NCBI GenBank assembly: GCA_037903475.1
Contig: JBAJFG010000545.1
Location: forward strand, 2,108,001 to 2,172,000
Origin: Ancylostoma caninum
Taxonomy: Eukaryota > Nematoda > Chromadorea > Rhabditida > Ancylostomatidae
Direction of reading: 5' to 3'
Length of the DNA stretch: 64,000 nt
Below, one piece after another: positions 12,101 to 23,541 of the stretch. The notes beneath the pieces are model-generated. The model saw nothing but the letters and a program-made list of their open reading frames with translations, did not search any database and was not told where the DNA came from. Numbering within the stretch: the stretch's first letter is position 1; the number at the start of each line of letters is the position of its first letter. The translations under genes were made by a program, and so were the position numbers.

Positions 12101-12580
12101 ACATCACATAAAAAACCACGGTTTCCGTTTTCCTTTCCACTTCGAGTTAGCTTTCAGGGTAGAAAAACTGAAGATGTAACGCTAAGTTACCGCTGTTTGA
12201 TCGTAGTTACCAGGAAACACAAGAATTTTTTAGTTCATATTCCAGTAATTCCTGATAAATTGCTTCCCTGGAAATTATATAAAACCTACTACAGCTTCCT
12301 ACTAACTCTGAAGTATTTTAGGTGACGACAAGCCCGTGCGAGAGAGGTCCAGTGAAAAATGGAAATCCACGATTAAGCAAATGCAGAGGTCCAAGTGAGT
12401 TTGATACCGTCACCCAGCGTACTATGGAGCTTTAAGCTATCAGGAACTACTCCTTTCAGGAAGGATGCCGCGCGAAGCCGAGCCAAGATAATAGATCAGA
12501 TGAGTCGCTGGGTGTTTCCGCTGAGCTTCCTCGCCTTCAACGCCATCTACTGGTCATACTACCTTCACTTCAAGTCCTGA
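6113..12580 (+). CDS. Cys-loop ligand-gated chloride channel subunit (complete, 15 exons)
   Basis: Joined exons: 6113-6168, 6246-6352, 6673-6743, 6810-6877, 7034-7124, 7185-7329, 7388-7522, 8010-8112, 8386-8497, 8756-8802, 9374-9429, 9859-9940, 10001-10089, 12322-12394, 12460-12580. All introns are GT-AG and phases agree throughout, giving 451 residues. A hydrophobic signal peptide (about 1-20) precedes the ligand-binding domain. Loop-A WHPDVYFAN is at 115-123, the Cys-loop is C159/C173 with 13 residues between, and a second pair C218/C229 is typical of GluCl, GlyR and ACC-type subunits. TM1 is ~244-266, TM2 ~270-292, TM3 ~305-327 and TM4 ~428-447. PAR at 270-272 before TM2 predicts an anion-selective plasma-membrane pore. 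The TM2-TM3 region (STQANAARMALPEVSY) differs from classical GluCls as I know them. An ACC/LGC or GGR-type nematode subunit is possible, so ligand and gene symbol are left open. The least certain join is exon 12, with acceptor GAAAG at 9854-9858 and weak donor GTTGGT. Confidence 0.93.
6353..6672 (+). other. Intron 2 of the channel gene
   Basis: Spliced-out interval of 320 bases between GAA-G and CT-GAC. A 139-codon open frame runs through exon 2 into it, but the protein homology stops at the donor GTGAGC and resumes at 6673. Nothing else is recognisable. Confidence 0.8.
7523..8009 (+). other. Intron 7 of the channel gene
   Basis: 487-base AT-rich intron lying between the two cysteines of the second disulfide (C218 and C229). 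Open frames that overlap it do not continue channel homology. No element boundary is seen. Confidence 0.75.
8580..8710. mobile_element. Small inverted-repeat element in channel intron 9
   Basis: About 45-bp imperfect arms: the left arm runs from TCTGCCAAGGGTGTGAAG through GGGGCGGTGCG to TTTGCGATTGG, and the right arm is its approximate reverse complement ending in TTTACACCCATCTGACA. The GC-rich arms contrast with the AT-rich intron. It is probably a non-autonomous MITE. No target-site duplication could be fixed. Confidence 0.5.
8803..9373 (+). other. Intron 10 of the channel gene
   Basis: 571-base intron splitting TM3 between the two Met codons. It contains a TTTATTTATTTATTTAATGCACC stretch near 8821-8850, resembling the simple-repeat tails seen elsewhere in the window. 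No coding homology. Confidence 0.65.
9430..9858 (+). other. Intron 11 of the channel gene
   Basis: Lies in the region encoding the TM3-TM4 cytoplasmic loop. Because that loop is poorly conserved, a small extra or alternative exon here cannot be excluded. The direct join Q-R-Q-V-D-S is in frame and sufficient. Confidence 0.6.
11361..11430 (-). other. tRNA-like module 2, copy 1
   Basis: On the minus strand it contains the A-box-like TGGCTCAGTGG and B-box-like GGTTCCACTCC at tRNA spacing, with a stem around GCAGATTGCAATCTG where an anticodon arm would be. The loop is 6 rather than 7 bases, so this is a tRNA-derived or tRNA-mimicking sequence, not a functional tRNA gene. Confidence 0.55.
11499..11576 (-). 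other. tRNA-like module 1, copy 1
   Basis: On the minus strand it has A-box TAGCTTAGTGG and B-box-like GATGGAATCC about 40 bases apart. The equivalent module in the other copy has the closer match GATCGAATCC. It probably represents an internal RNA polymerase III promoter inherited from a tRNA. Confidence 0.55.
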
Positions 12581-15500
12581 TCTCATTTCGACGTTTTGCA
12601 TAAATTTTTCTCTTCTTTACTCACATTGTTGGCGTTTTATACTGTTACTGTGTACACACACGAGTGCTACATTATTTTCGGCGACAGCGCGACGGACAGA
12701 TGACAACTTTTTAGTTCCGCTTACTAGTTATGTAATAGCAGAGGGCTAGATAATATCTGTGTGCTTGTGCGGGTTTATTGTATGCACCTGCTGCTGTGCT
12801 GAATCCAGTCCCCGCTGGGAGGTCGCGTTGCGCCATCGAGAGCTTACCAGTTGCTGGGCAATTCTGGATAACCCTAATCCTTTGTCTATCATCCTGCATC
12901 TGTTTGCTTTTAGAGTTATTCTGCATGTAATACAAAGTTTTGTAGAAACGTATCTAGATATATATTAAGTGTCCAGATTCGGAAATCTGGAAGAAGGTAC
13001 ATATCTAGATTCATATTAAATGTTGAAATTCGAAAATCCGGAAGAAATCTGCAAAACATAGAAACATGAATACAATACAAATTATTCAAGGACGAGCGAG
13101 GAAGAAATGTCTCCAAGTTATTGAAGTTGCCGACACTTTCAAATTTTTTTCCACTCGCCTCGATTCCAGCTAGAATCTGAGTGGCTTCCATTCTTTTATT
13201 GGACACTCATCCATACACTTCGAGAGCTTATCGTCACACCTCGTCTTGAGATTCTGAAGGGCAAATGGACGTTCAGCCATAGCACTCAAACTATTTGAGA
13301 CTTTGAAGAGCTCTGTCCTCTCGATCGGCTATTCGTGGATATAGCCTAGCCCTATCTGTCTGTTCTTCCAAATTTAATGTTTTCGAAGGCATCAACCCAC
13401 ATTTTTATGTTATATTAGGTATTAAATATGAATATAATGTGTCATTAGAAATAATGCGCAGTTTTGTCTCCAATTCCGCAGTTTTCTAATTACTTCGGCT
13501 TTAGGTATCCTCAGAAAGCTGGACATTGCACTCACTTAGATAGCATTTTGAAGTAGCAAGATCTTGGAAAAAGCATTATTTTAATCTAACATAATCTAAC
13601 ATAGCATAATCTAACAAATCCTTTCTTTTCTTTGCTCCGGAAATGACACAGAAGAATTCAAAAATTGTCGACTTTTCCCTGCCTTATAACAGCAATTTGT
13701 CTTGTTGGAATTATTTCACACATTTTTATTTCACGCACACGCATTTTTAATTCGAAGGGAGCTCAATCCGACGAACTTGAAGAAAAATCGGTGTAGGATT
13801 CAAAGCTTACCTCTTCAAAGCTTACTGGGAGCCTCTGCTCGAACTGAAGAAGTGCACTCTTCCTCCTGTTTAGCTGTATAGTTTTTCTTGACATTCTATT
13901 CCACTTACGTAGTTCTTCTGTGAATATCTCACTGCAAAACCATTCCTCTACGACTCCATAGAGTCTCTTTACCCCCACCCAGCCTGGAATCTTCCTTGTT
14001 TCTCTTAAGGCCGATCTGAAGGTCGGTTAGAGTAGCGATCACAGCAGATGTGTTCTGTGACACTAAAGTACAATGCCCTTATTGTAATCTAGCGAAAAGA
14101 GCGAATCATCTATCGTCTGACAGGCTACAGTCTAGGAGATTGGCGTAGAGTAGCATTTAAGTGTAAAGATCATTCGTGCTACGCTAGGAATGGGACCGAT
14201 TTCCTCGTATAAATCTGTCTTTATGTGAAAAAAAAACCATTTGAAGCGAGCCCTTGTCTACATAAAGATTAGAATCCTTGATTCGCTCCAATACCAGCCG
14301 TTTGTTCTTCAAAGGATTTCAACTGCAAATGATCAAGATGATTCTGCTAAACCCATTCCTCTCGATGACTTCCCCTTTTCCTTGCCTTCTCTCCTTCAAT
14401 TGCTGGCTGATTTTCCAGCAGTCCTCCACCTCCATTCCCAGGATTTCTTCTGGTCTCGCGCAATTGTACAATTTTTTCTCATGTAATAGCCATTCTGTAT
14501 GAAACGATTAGTCGTTGACCTTGAGAATGGCAAGTGGCAGCGCTTTTCATGCCGGGATCTATGTGAAGGACGCTCACTTTGTCCTTGCGAATCCCGACGA
14601 TTTCAGGATCTCTTAGCAGCGGCAAGTTCTCTGCAACGGCGCCGATTGCGCGAAGTCTTGTTGCAATTGAATGATCGAGACGTTTGCCTAGCATTCAATG
14701 TCCTTGCTCTTCCACTTTTTCCAGAACATTCGAGTACATTCTCGTCGCTACATTGCTATTCTGTCCGGCCACTAAATGCACGTTTGGCGAATGCGAACGC
14801 AGTAACGCACAACTTTGCTGAGTTAGTGTTGGCACTTGTCCTTCGCCGATTTGTGTGCTGTTACGTGGTTCCGCGCTATGAAAACACTTTTCGCCTGGGC
14901 ATCCTGTTTTGTTCGCTTGCGATTTCATTTTTATGATCTGCTTATAAGTTAATTTAGACTCTATTGGGTGATTTAATCATCTCTGCTACAGGTTTTTTAA
15001 TCGTAACAATGGTTGGGTGCATAACTCCTGTTTTTCTTGTCACCCTCTCCAGTTGCTGCACACTTTTCCGAATCCTTTGCTCTCTTTTGCCTCTCCAGCT
15101 GTTGTCCTCAGTAGAGTAGACTCTGCCGTGAAATACTGTCAATCGTTGTTAAATGGTCGCTCTGATCTTTCACAGTCAATCTTAAAAAATGAAGAAATAA
15201 TTAATCAAACAACTAGTAAATGAAAACGCATGATTTTTGTAATAATGAAAGCGCAGGGTTTTTGTACGAAATTATTTTTTTATTCTACCCTTAATTTTGT
15301 TAATATTTGCTTATTTCACCTTCGTTTTGAACGGTTGCAATGTGCCTTTGGCGCTTTGTTGTGAAAATAAATAAATAAAAATAAATAAATAAATAAATAA
15401 ATTACTAAACAGCTCGGTAAAGATTTTACCATTCTGTTCTTCTACCATTTCAGGGTATGCGGTAAATTTTTACAAAATGGGCATTAAATTGAAAAAAAAA

Positions 15501-18500
15501 CAAGTGACCAAGGAAGCATATTCTTTTTGCTGATTTGTCTCAGTATATCTTTTTTTGTTGCTGACATCAAGTTTCTGCATACTTGTGCGCTGAGTGGTGA
15601 CTGGTGCAGTTACTGTCGCTACCGTAACAAACAATGCCATGAGAAGAAACTAGCGACAAGTTGCAATGATTTCATTCATATCTGGATTCTATTCAAATTC
15701 AAACATTGAATTCACCATTTTGACTTTGATTTCTACAGAAAAAAAAAACCAGAAACACTTTCCATAGGAGTATTCTGAGTCGTAAAACCAGAATGTTGTT
15801 ATTCCGTTGTTATTCGATAACGCGCAAGCAGGTGGAGTATTTCCACTTGAGGAATGATGGACTAAGATGAACTACGTCATGAGAAATACGGCGAACTGAT
15901 CTCTCACCTACTACAGGTAAAACATGTACTTAGTATGTAAATATGTACACTCTTTTACCTCGTACTCTTTGGGACTGACTCATGAATCTTCGAAAGGCTA
16001 TGTTTCGAAATCGCAGTGTGTTTGTTTTCAGGTCGTAGACGTCTTTGATCCATGTTCTTTCTGGCACTTTTCTACAGAATACCAATTTTTATAGTATACA
16101 CGTCATTTGCCTTAAAATACATAAAGGAACATTCGTTTTCAAAGAATATAAGTAATTAGTTTATCGAAGCGATAAAAATAACAATACGTAACACCTTTTT
16201 TTTTGTTCGACTGGGCCTCCCGGACAAGACGACTGGATTAATTTGCTGGTAGCGAGATCAGGATTGGATTTAGCCCTGCTATTTTTTCTGTGAGTTTTTC
16301 TGTAATGTGAATACATCGTGAGCAGAATGAAGCAGCTACAGTATGATGTGGTGTGTTCCACCAAGGAACACAGCTGTGAAGACATTAGAGGAAGAGAGAA
16401 AGCGAGAAATAGTGCACTATTCGAAGAGGTGGCAGAGAAATTCAGACCAAAGGCACATATACTCAACTATGGTCGTTTTTGAGACAGACTATAGTAATGT
16501 GTAAGTGCAAATAAGGCTTCTACGTCTTTTATATAGGCGACCTTGATGTTTAATCACAAAGTAAAAGAAGTATGTATGTTTTAGTAAGGAATAATATGTT
16601 GAAGATGTATGATAATCGATCCGGAATTTCTGGATAATTCGAAGAGCGATCTTGTATAATCGACGAATCCATGATCCATAATGTACTAATCCTCATAACT
16701 CGTGATGGACCTCATGTGGAGAGGGCGGGATTGACCTGCCTTACGTTGTGGAGGATATTACTAGCCTGAATGATGTAGTAAGCCGTTCGAAGGACTCATT
16801 GCTCACATTTTTCGGTCCAATCTCTTGTTATCATTCTATCTTATACGGTATTATAATAGGTCAAAGAGTCTCAGCGCCCACCCAAGATCCTGAAAATCCG
16901 TAGCAGAAATGTGCCTTGCGAGTTGAATTTATGTAGCAAATCCATGCGGCGAGAACACTCCGAAAATGGCGGCGTTCTGTCAATCAGCTTTATCGTTTGC
17001 GGGCCGCGGCTGTCTCGATCCTCGTCACGACTCGATGCCCATGAATGTCCATTGCGCAAATCCTTAGCCGAGTCCAGTTCCGGCTGCCGGTTTACACCCA
17101 GCCAGTTCGTGCACTTGCAGCAGCATCATTTCGACGCCATTTCCATCCACTGATAGAACCGCAAACCGCAGCTGACACACCCACCCGGCAGCCAACCCGC
17201 CTGGATGCGCGAGGAAAGTCTTCGCACGCTAATCCCCACTTGATCCTTCTGCTCTTCCTCGACCCTTCCCACGGCTTCTTCCTAGGAGGCAGCGATCAGC
17301 CTGTCAGTCCCATTCTAAATGTGTTTTTTTTCTCAGAAATTTTAGCTCTTTTATTTGTGATGGATATTCGTTTTTTTTTTCAAGGACAAATGCATGTTTC
17401 CCCGCGACAAAGCCATACTTGAGACTTTTTACCATTTCTGTGTCCTCAAAGGGCAACCTTTCTCGTCCCCCTAACTTTTCCGCCAAATTAGGCAGAAAAA
17501 TCACCTGATGCTCGCAAAAAGCAAAACCTGCTTCACGGTGTTTTCGTGCCCTTTCAACCTTCAAAATGTGGAGATTTCTCACGTACACACTTTGCTGGAC
17601 ATATTTGATATTTGAATATTTGATTTCGAATAAGAGAAAAGTTGGAATATTCAATATCCAGGAAGAGGAGAGGCGTACAGCCTCGTGGGAAAGAAAAAGG
17701 GCTGCCGAGCTTTTTTCATTCGGAATGTTCGATTTCTCGGGCACCATGTTTTATTCTATGCTATTGCATTATTTATTAAATTGGATAGATTTATTCGGTT
17801 CTTGATCCGGTAACTACAGTACAACGCAGCTGCTGGTATGGCAGCAATGCTATGGTGCATGGGATTCAAAGTTTCGTCGCTACACACAGGCTTTGAGCAA
17901 CTAGCCCAGATAACTAAAAATCCAGAAATAATTAGGTCCCAACAAGCAAGTTCTCTAGAAGTGCCAGCGACTGCATAACTACGGGGAAAAGACCCAAGCG
18001 CTCACAGGTCCACAAAGGCCTCGACCAAACTTCCACCGAGTCAGTTTAACAATTCGTTTATACTGCGTTAACGGTGGAACTAACTTCTCGGAGACTTGTT
18101 TTTATTGCCATTAAATTCTTCGCATTGGCATTGTAATTCACCTGTGTTATGTGCTGGGTGTGCGTCCGTTCAGCGAACTCTCGTGGTTTTTGTTATAAGT
18201 AACCCGTTTGCCATTTATGGCTGTCGATCACTCGGTGGCTTCTGTTTGCTGTACGAGGGCAGCAATCGCATTCTCGTCTCTTTTCAACTTCTGCTTGGGT
18301 TTTCTGTAAGTTCCTCTCCGTAAAGGCCATTTGAAATCGGAGTTATAATTCATAAATAAATTAAATTAATCAATAAAATCTAATTAGATCTAAATTCATT
18401 ATTCACCACCAAGAATTCGGCAGAATGTAGGTGTCTACGGGGTTGGGCAGGACTTACGCTATTTTCCTCAACAAAAAGTAACTTTTTTTTTAGCGTAGTA

Positions 18501-21500
18501 AGGAAGCAAGTGGGAACTTCCCGGTCCAACAAGGACGTAATTTTAGTATCCACTTCTCTACGGGGATAAAACTGCTCGAAGATTATTTAACTTCTACCAC
18601 TATGTATATTTCTTTGCGGCAAAAGGATGATACTTAACAGGGTGAGATTGTACAAGGATGGCTGGGAAGTATGGACGTCACATTAAAAGATATTTTTCTT
18701 ATACTAGTCACGATTACTTTATCTTTTTTATACTGGCAGGGCACACCACCGTGAAATCAGTTTTACAAGAAATTTCGAAATTTGCCTTCTTTGGCTTCGA
18801 CGCAGGCCCTCAATAACGTCTTCCTGGAACTCACTGTGCCACACCCACTAGGAAGGGAATTTGATATTAGAAATTTACCCAGACATCGCACATACCTCCC
18901 ACATTTGCTTTCCATACCCTCACGCCAAAATAGGCAGGGAAACAAAAACATCATACTAAAAATAAACATATAATTATTAAAAGAAATAATTCCAAAATTG
19001 CATCTTTTCTTACTATTCCACTAGGAAATACTAAACCACATAAACAAAATAAAGTAATTAATAACTGCAACTGCAACAACTATTTGGCAAATTACCATTA
19101 TTTTCATAACCACGGGAAGAGACTGTGTCAGTTATGACAAAGGAGCTGTCACTTTCATGCCATTAACTATGCCGGTAGGGTAGTCAAAGGCTGGAGTTTT
19201 CTAAGGTTTTCTGAAATGGCCGGTTAAACTGATCCAGAACACACTAGAACTTCAGTATCCAGTTCTTCCCAGGGCTCCTAGGGATGTGTACGTGCAATCG
19301 GAAACTTTTTTTCTAATATGCGCTTGTCGTACCCATTGTCCTCATTTTAGCCCTGGGTCAGTCTCGAGGCGATACGCCTGTGCTTCGCGCCACTTCACAC
19401 CCAGAAGTGCGCAATTACGTGGGATATTCTCATATACTTAGCCTAAATTTCTTCCTACCACTCAGTTCCTCAGTCATCATTTACCATCCTGTGCACCTTC
19501 GTATACATTTTTCTATCTTCTTTTCGTTGACACACTACTATAGAATTATTAAAAACAAATAAGCAGCTTTTAATTGCGTTTTTACGGGCACATCTGACCT
19601 CAGGTTATAATGACAGTTTGGATTTTTTTGTTCCACTCCAGCAGCATCTACTGTTCACATGATCCTTGCCAAATCTCATGCATATCCAATAACCTCATAC
19701 ATATCTAAACGGAAGGCTGCAGTACTTCCCACGACAACTATACCCGTCAGTAGTGAGTGCCCCATTTGGTGTACTCATACACTGTTCGAATGTGGAAATA
19801 TACAGGAAACCATCTCATGGAAACCGGTTGAAACAGATGATTGGTTTTTTTTTCATCCAGCCAAGTCGTTTGTGATCGATTGTTCCCGAGAATTCAAGGA
19901 AGAAGATCGATAGAAGCTGGATGTTTGCGTTAAAATCCATATTAAATAGAATAAGAGGTGAATACCCAATGTTCCGTGGAATTTGAAGAATGCAACTTTT
20001 CCACAATATCCTCGAGCAGGCTCTATAAACACATTAGAGTTCGAGCAGGACATTTTCCAGAATTTTTTAGGGACATATAGGCTCAGATGTCTAGGAAATA
20101 GCACCCAAATTATGAGAAAATCTGCTAGAAGTGCTTATACTCATATACACGCGCTACTCATACTCACAACCAGTTCTCTACTTTCTTTGTAGACTATAGT
20201 TGTTGTAGTGTAGTTTCCTAGTTTTTTTTGGTACTTGATGATGACAGTTGCTGGGAACTATCACTGTTCCAGAAATTCCTGGACCCTACATGAGGCTGTG
20301 AGAGGGTAGAGAGGGTAGTAGTACTTAGGTCGACTGCTAGCTTAGATCAGCGTGATGATCTGCGGCAGAATCCACGAACTCGTCGGGAAATGTCATGTGC
20401 TTAAAGATGATCCAAAATGAATTAGTTTCATGGGTGATGGGGTGATGGGTTTTAGGAGCGTTAGTGCTGGATTCGGCCCTGCGATTGGCTGATTGTTGAA
20501 CTGGCCAATAGTAGAATTTGCCCCCCCCCCCGTCGCTCCTCTCGAGGTACAGCACACCACACTCGAATTTTACAAGTTCTACCACTAGTTGCAGCTGCAA
20601 CATGAAGCGAATCAATTGCAGAAAATACAATGTAACTCCATTTCTGGGTGGAACACTCGACCACTTCGGGAAGGCGGGAAGTCAGGATCTTTCCAGGAGA
20701 ACTCATAGGTGCTCTGGCTGAGTTTCAGGCTCTACAATCCAGTGGCGAGATTTCTGAATGGTCCCGAGAACTGTGTGGCCTACCCACTCTTCTAAAGTTC
20801 ATTTGTTCTCCAGAAAAAAAACCTATGTATTATCCGAGCTTTTCACCTAAATCATTGACAAAACCTAACATTATAGTGAAAATAGCGAGATACATTGCAC
20901 TTTGCTCTACAAGTAAATGGCTTCTGAATGGACAGGAAGTCAAGAACCTTCAAGGAACTTTATGAACTCCGTCACAGCACATTCACACTTGCTATCAGGG
21001 AATTGTGTTGTTATATGACGCGAGGCATGTTTCCCTGACCCAACCAGGATTTCTCAACCTCCTATGCAATCGTAATAGGCCAAGTGAAAGGAACTAGCGA
21101 TGAATAGCATTCCAAGACTACAGCATAGCCATAAAGCCACCCAGTCTCACAGGTCGTAAAAGCGGAGTGCGACTTGTGTGGATGTTGGTCCACGACGCCA
21201 CCGACGGGTCGCCTCGCAGCCGCACAAGAACAGGTTTCGTTCTGCTTCGCAGCTGTTCTGATTGATATCACTTCGAAAGGGATCACACATGCACTGACAG
21301 TCTCGCGCTGCTTTTCCGTCACTTCTTGGCATCGTCCTTGCAACGACGACCCGCCATACGACAGTCCAGCTTCTTTTAGGACTCCAGAATTCGCTTTAAG
21401 CATCCAGGATTATATTCGGCAAATTTTTGCAATACATATGAACTTTACAATACGTATGAAATCTTGTATTAGTTTATTTCTACTGTTTATTTTTAATATT

Positions 21501-21984
21501 ATTTTTTAGTATAATTTTTGTTGTTATTTGATATTATAATTAATACTTTTATTAATTTTATTTTCCGCCTGGGTCCCCAAAATAGCGGAGACCCCACTTT
21601 TTTCCCACGCCCCCTCCCGCCCACTTTCTGCGTCCGCCACTGGTGCTTTCGTACTTGCTACTGATTAGCCATCCAATTCACGTATGAAAATTTGTTTATT
21701 TGTTTACTTGTTCATTTTTTACTACACATTTGCCATAGACATACATGCTAAGACCAGTAAAACGTAGAAAAAATTACCAGTAATCCTATAAAATCCAGCA
21801 TTTTTCTCTAAAAAGAGTCTATTACTCAGAAAATAAAACTTTAACAAGTAACAGTTCAATAAAATGAAGAAAAACTGGAGACTTCTGTCCTAAACCACGT
21901 TTGACATTCTCAGATGAGTTTTGCAAGTTTTTTTTTGCTATTTTTTCGGATCAAAGGCAGGATTTCAAGTCTATGGTGTACATA
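12581..21984. other. Large intergenic stretch, no supported gene
   Basis: Nothing here can be assembled into a gene. GC-richer islands with open frames lie at 14500-14930, 16910-17290 and 21160-21390, but no domain is recognisable and the frames overlap on both strands. An ATAA-tailed repeat is at 15313-15402, a C-run at 20521-20531 and GT- or AT-rich simple sequence elsewhere. The island around 16960-17230 could be a promoter or untranslated exon. This is conjecture. Confidence 0.35.
15313..15402 (+). repeat. ATAA-tailed dispersed repeat, copy 2
   Basis: TTCACCTTCGTTTTGAACGG, then TTGCAATGTGCCTTTGGCGC leads into AAATAAATAAATAAAA. This parallels the copy at 4941-5028 base by base with roughly 20% differences. 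Confidence 0.5.
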
Positions 21985-23541
21985 CAGTAGCGAGCAAAAA
22001 GATTGCAACTTTTGGTTTTTCGTCTGTAACTTTGTTCAAAGCAGAGCATGAGTGCCCAAATTTTTTTGGGAGTTATGAATACTCATGCGAGACAGGAAAA
22101 AGTTAAAGCCTGTTCATTCCACTGTTTTTCTGTTTTTTAAGAAAAATTTATTTCGCAGAAGTCGAAATCTGTGATTTGGCACCATCGACAACGTCTCGTG
22201 AAATGACGTCTATCGTTGGTATCTGACCACGCTTCGGTTCCTTGATGCAGAATCAACCCGTATACGCTAGAAAATATGCATCCGTACACCAATGGTTGAC
22301 ATACGCAAAGTCCACTTGAGGTTACTTTAGCAGTGATCCTCTATGAATGCATATGTCAGCTTTGTTCCTTCTATCGGCTCTGTTTAGAAGGGAAAGGTAC
22401 TGCTGACGCTTCCACAAGTTTAGTGACGAGTATTCGGTTTTAATTCAGTTCACTGCTCTCTAGGAACTCCGAAATATTCTTGCTGATTTCAGTGCACCCA
22501 ATTGTGCACATCACGGAAAATAAGTTTTGGAATTTTTTCTGTCTCTGGGGGCAAGATGCCTCAACGATCCCATCAGTGATAAAGATGCTACAGGGTTCCT
22601 AGAATATTGTCGTGCACACTTGGATACATGCCGCCTTGGATTTGATGAGGTAGGTCTTACAAAGGTGCAATGAAATATACGAGACACCAGCGAAGCGGGA
22701 TATTGTAATTTGGAACATTGCAAATTAGCTAATTTAGCTTGATTTGGATTAAGTGAACTAAAAGAGACATTTCTAGAGCAAAAGGCTCCGGATCAACTGA
22801 GAAAGTTCGTGTGTGGAGCAAGGGGGCACGTACACTCGCCTTAGTGACCAACACTGCTCATCTTGAGTAGTCCTCTTTCGATAAATCCAAGGCGGCATGT
22901 ATCCAAGTGTGCACGACAATATTCTAGGAACCCTGTAGCATCTTTATCACTGATGGGATCGTTGAGGCATCTTGCCCCCAGAGACAGAAAAAATTCCAAA
23001 ACTTATTTTCCGTGATGTGCACAATTGGGTGCACTGAAATCAGCAAGAATATTTCGGTGTTCCGAGAGAGCAATGAACTGAATTAAAACCGAATACTCGT
23101 AACTAAACTTGTGGAAGCGTCAGCAATACCTTTCCCTTCTAAACAGAGCCGATAGAAGGAACAAGGCTGACATATGCATTCATAGAGGATCACTGCTGAA
23201 GTAACCCCAAGTGGACTTCGCGTATCTCAACCATTGGTGTACGGATGCATATTTTCTAGCGTATACGGGTTGATTCTGCATTAAGGAACCAAAGCGTGGT
23301 CAGATACCAACGATAGACGTCATTTCACGGGACGTTGTCGATGGTGCCAAATCACAAATTTCGACTTCTGCGAAATAAATTTTTCTTAAAAAACAGAAAA
23401 ACAGTGGAATGGACAGGCTTTAACTTTTTCCTGTCTCGCATGAGTATTCATAACTCCCAAAAAAATTTGGGCACTCATGCTCTGCTTTGAACAAAGTTAC
23501 AGACGAAAAACCAAAAGTTGCAATCTTTTTGCTCGCTACTG
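21985..23541. mobile_element. Tc1-like foldback element (1.56 kb)
   Basis: Begins CAGTAGCGAGCAAAAAGATT and ends with its reverse complement, with TA immediately outside each end (21983-21984 and 23542-23543). The arms are about 660 bp each (21985-~22650 and ~22880-23541) and nearly identical in inverted orientation, around a ~230-bp unpaired centre. The terminal sequence resembles the C. elegans Tc1 terminus (CAGT..., AAAAAGAT, ACTTTTGG, then a T-rich stretch and GTAACTTT). No intact transposase frame: the open frames in the arms are mirror copies of each other and short. A non-autonomous long-inverted-repeat derivative is likely. The few arm differences suggest recent origin or continuing gene conversion. 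Confidence 0.9.

Larger units (their letters stand above)
10090..12321 (+). other. Intron 13 of the channel gene (2.2 kb)
   Basis: The longest intron of the channel gene, in the cytoplasmic-loop coding region. Almost half of it is the TIR element at 10775-11880. The remainder is AT-rich with no recognised features. Confidence 0.75.

Noticed and set aside
14499..14936. 145-codon plus-strand frame, considered as a gene
   Set aside because: No domain, overlapping minus-strand frames of similar quality, and no splice partners. Recorded only as part of a GC-richer island.
20521..20531. C-run as a possible recombination or telomere-like signal
   Set aside because: A single homopolymer without TTAGGC-type repeats. 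Nothing telomeric nearby.
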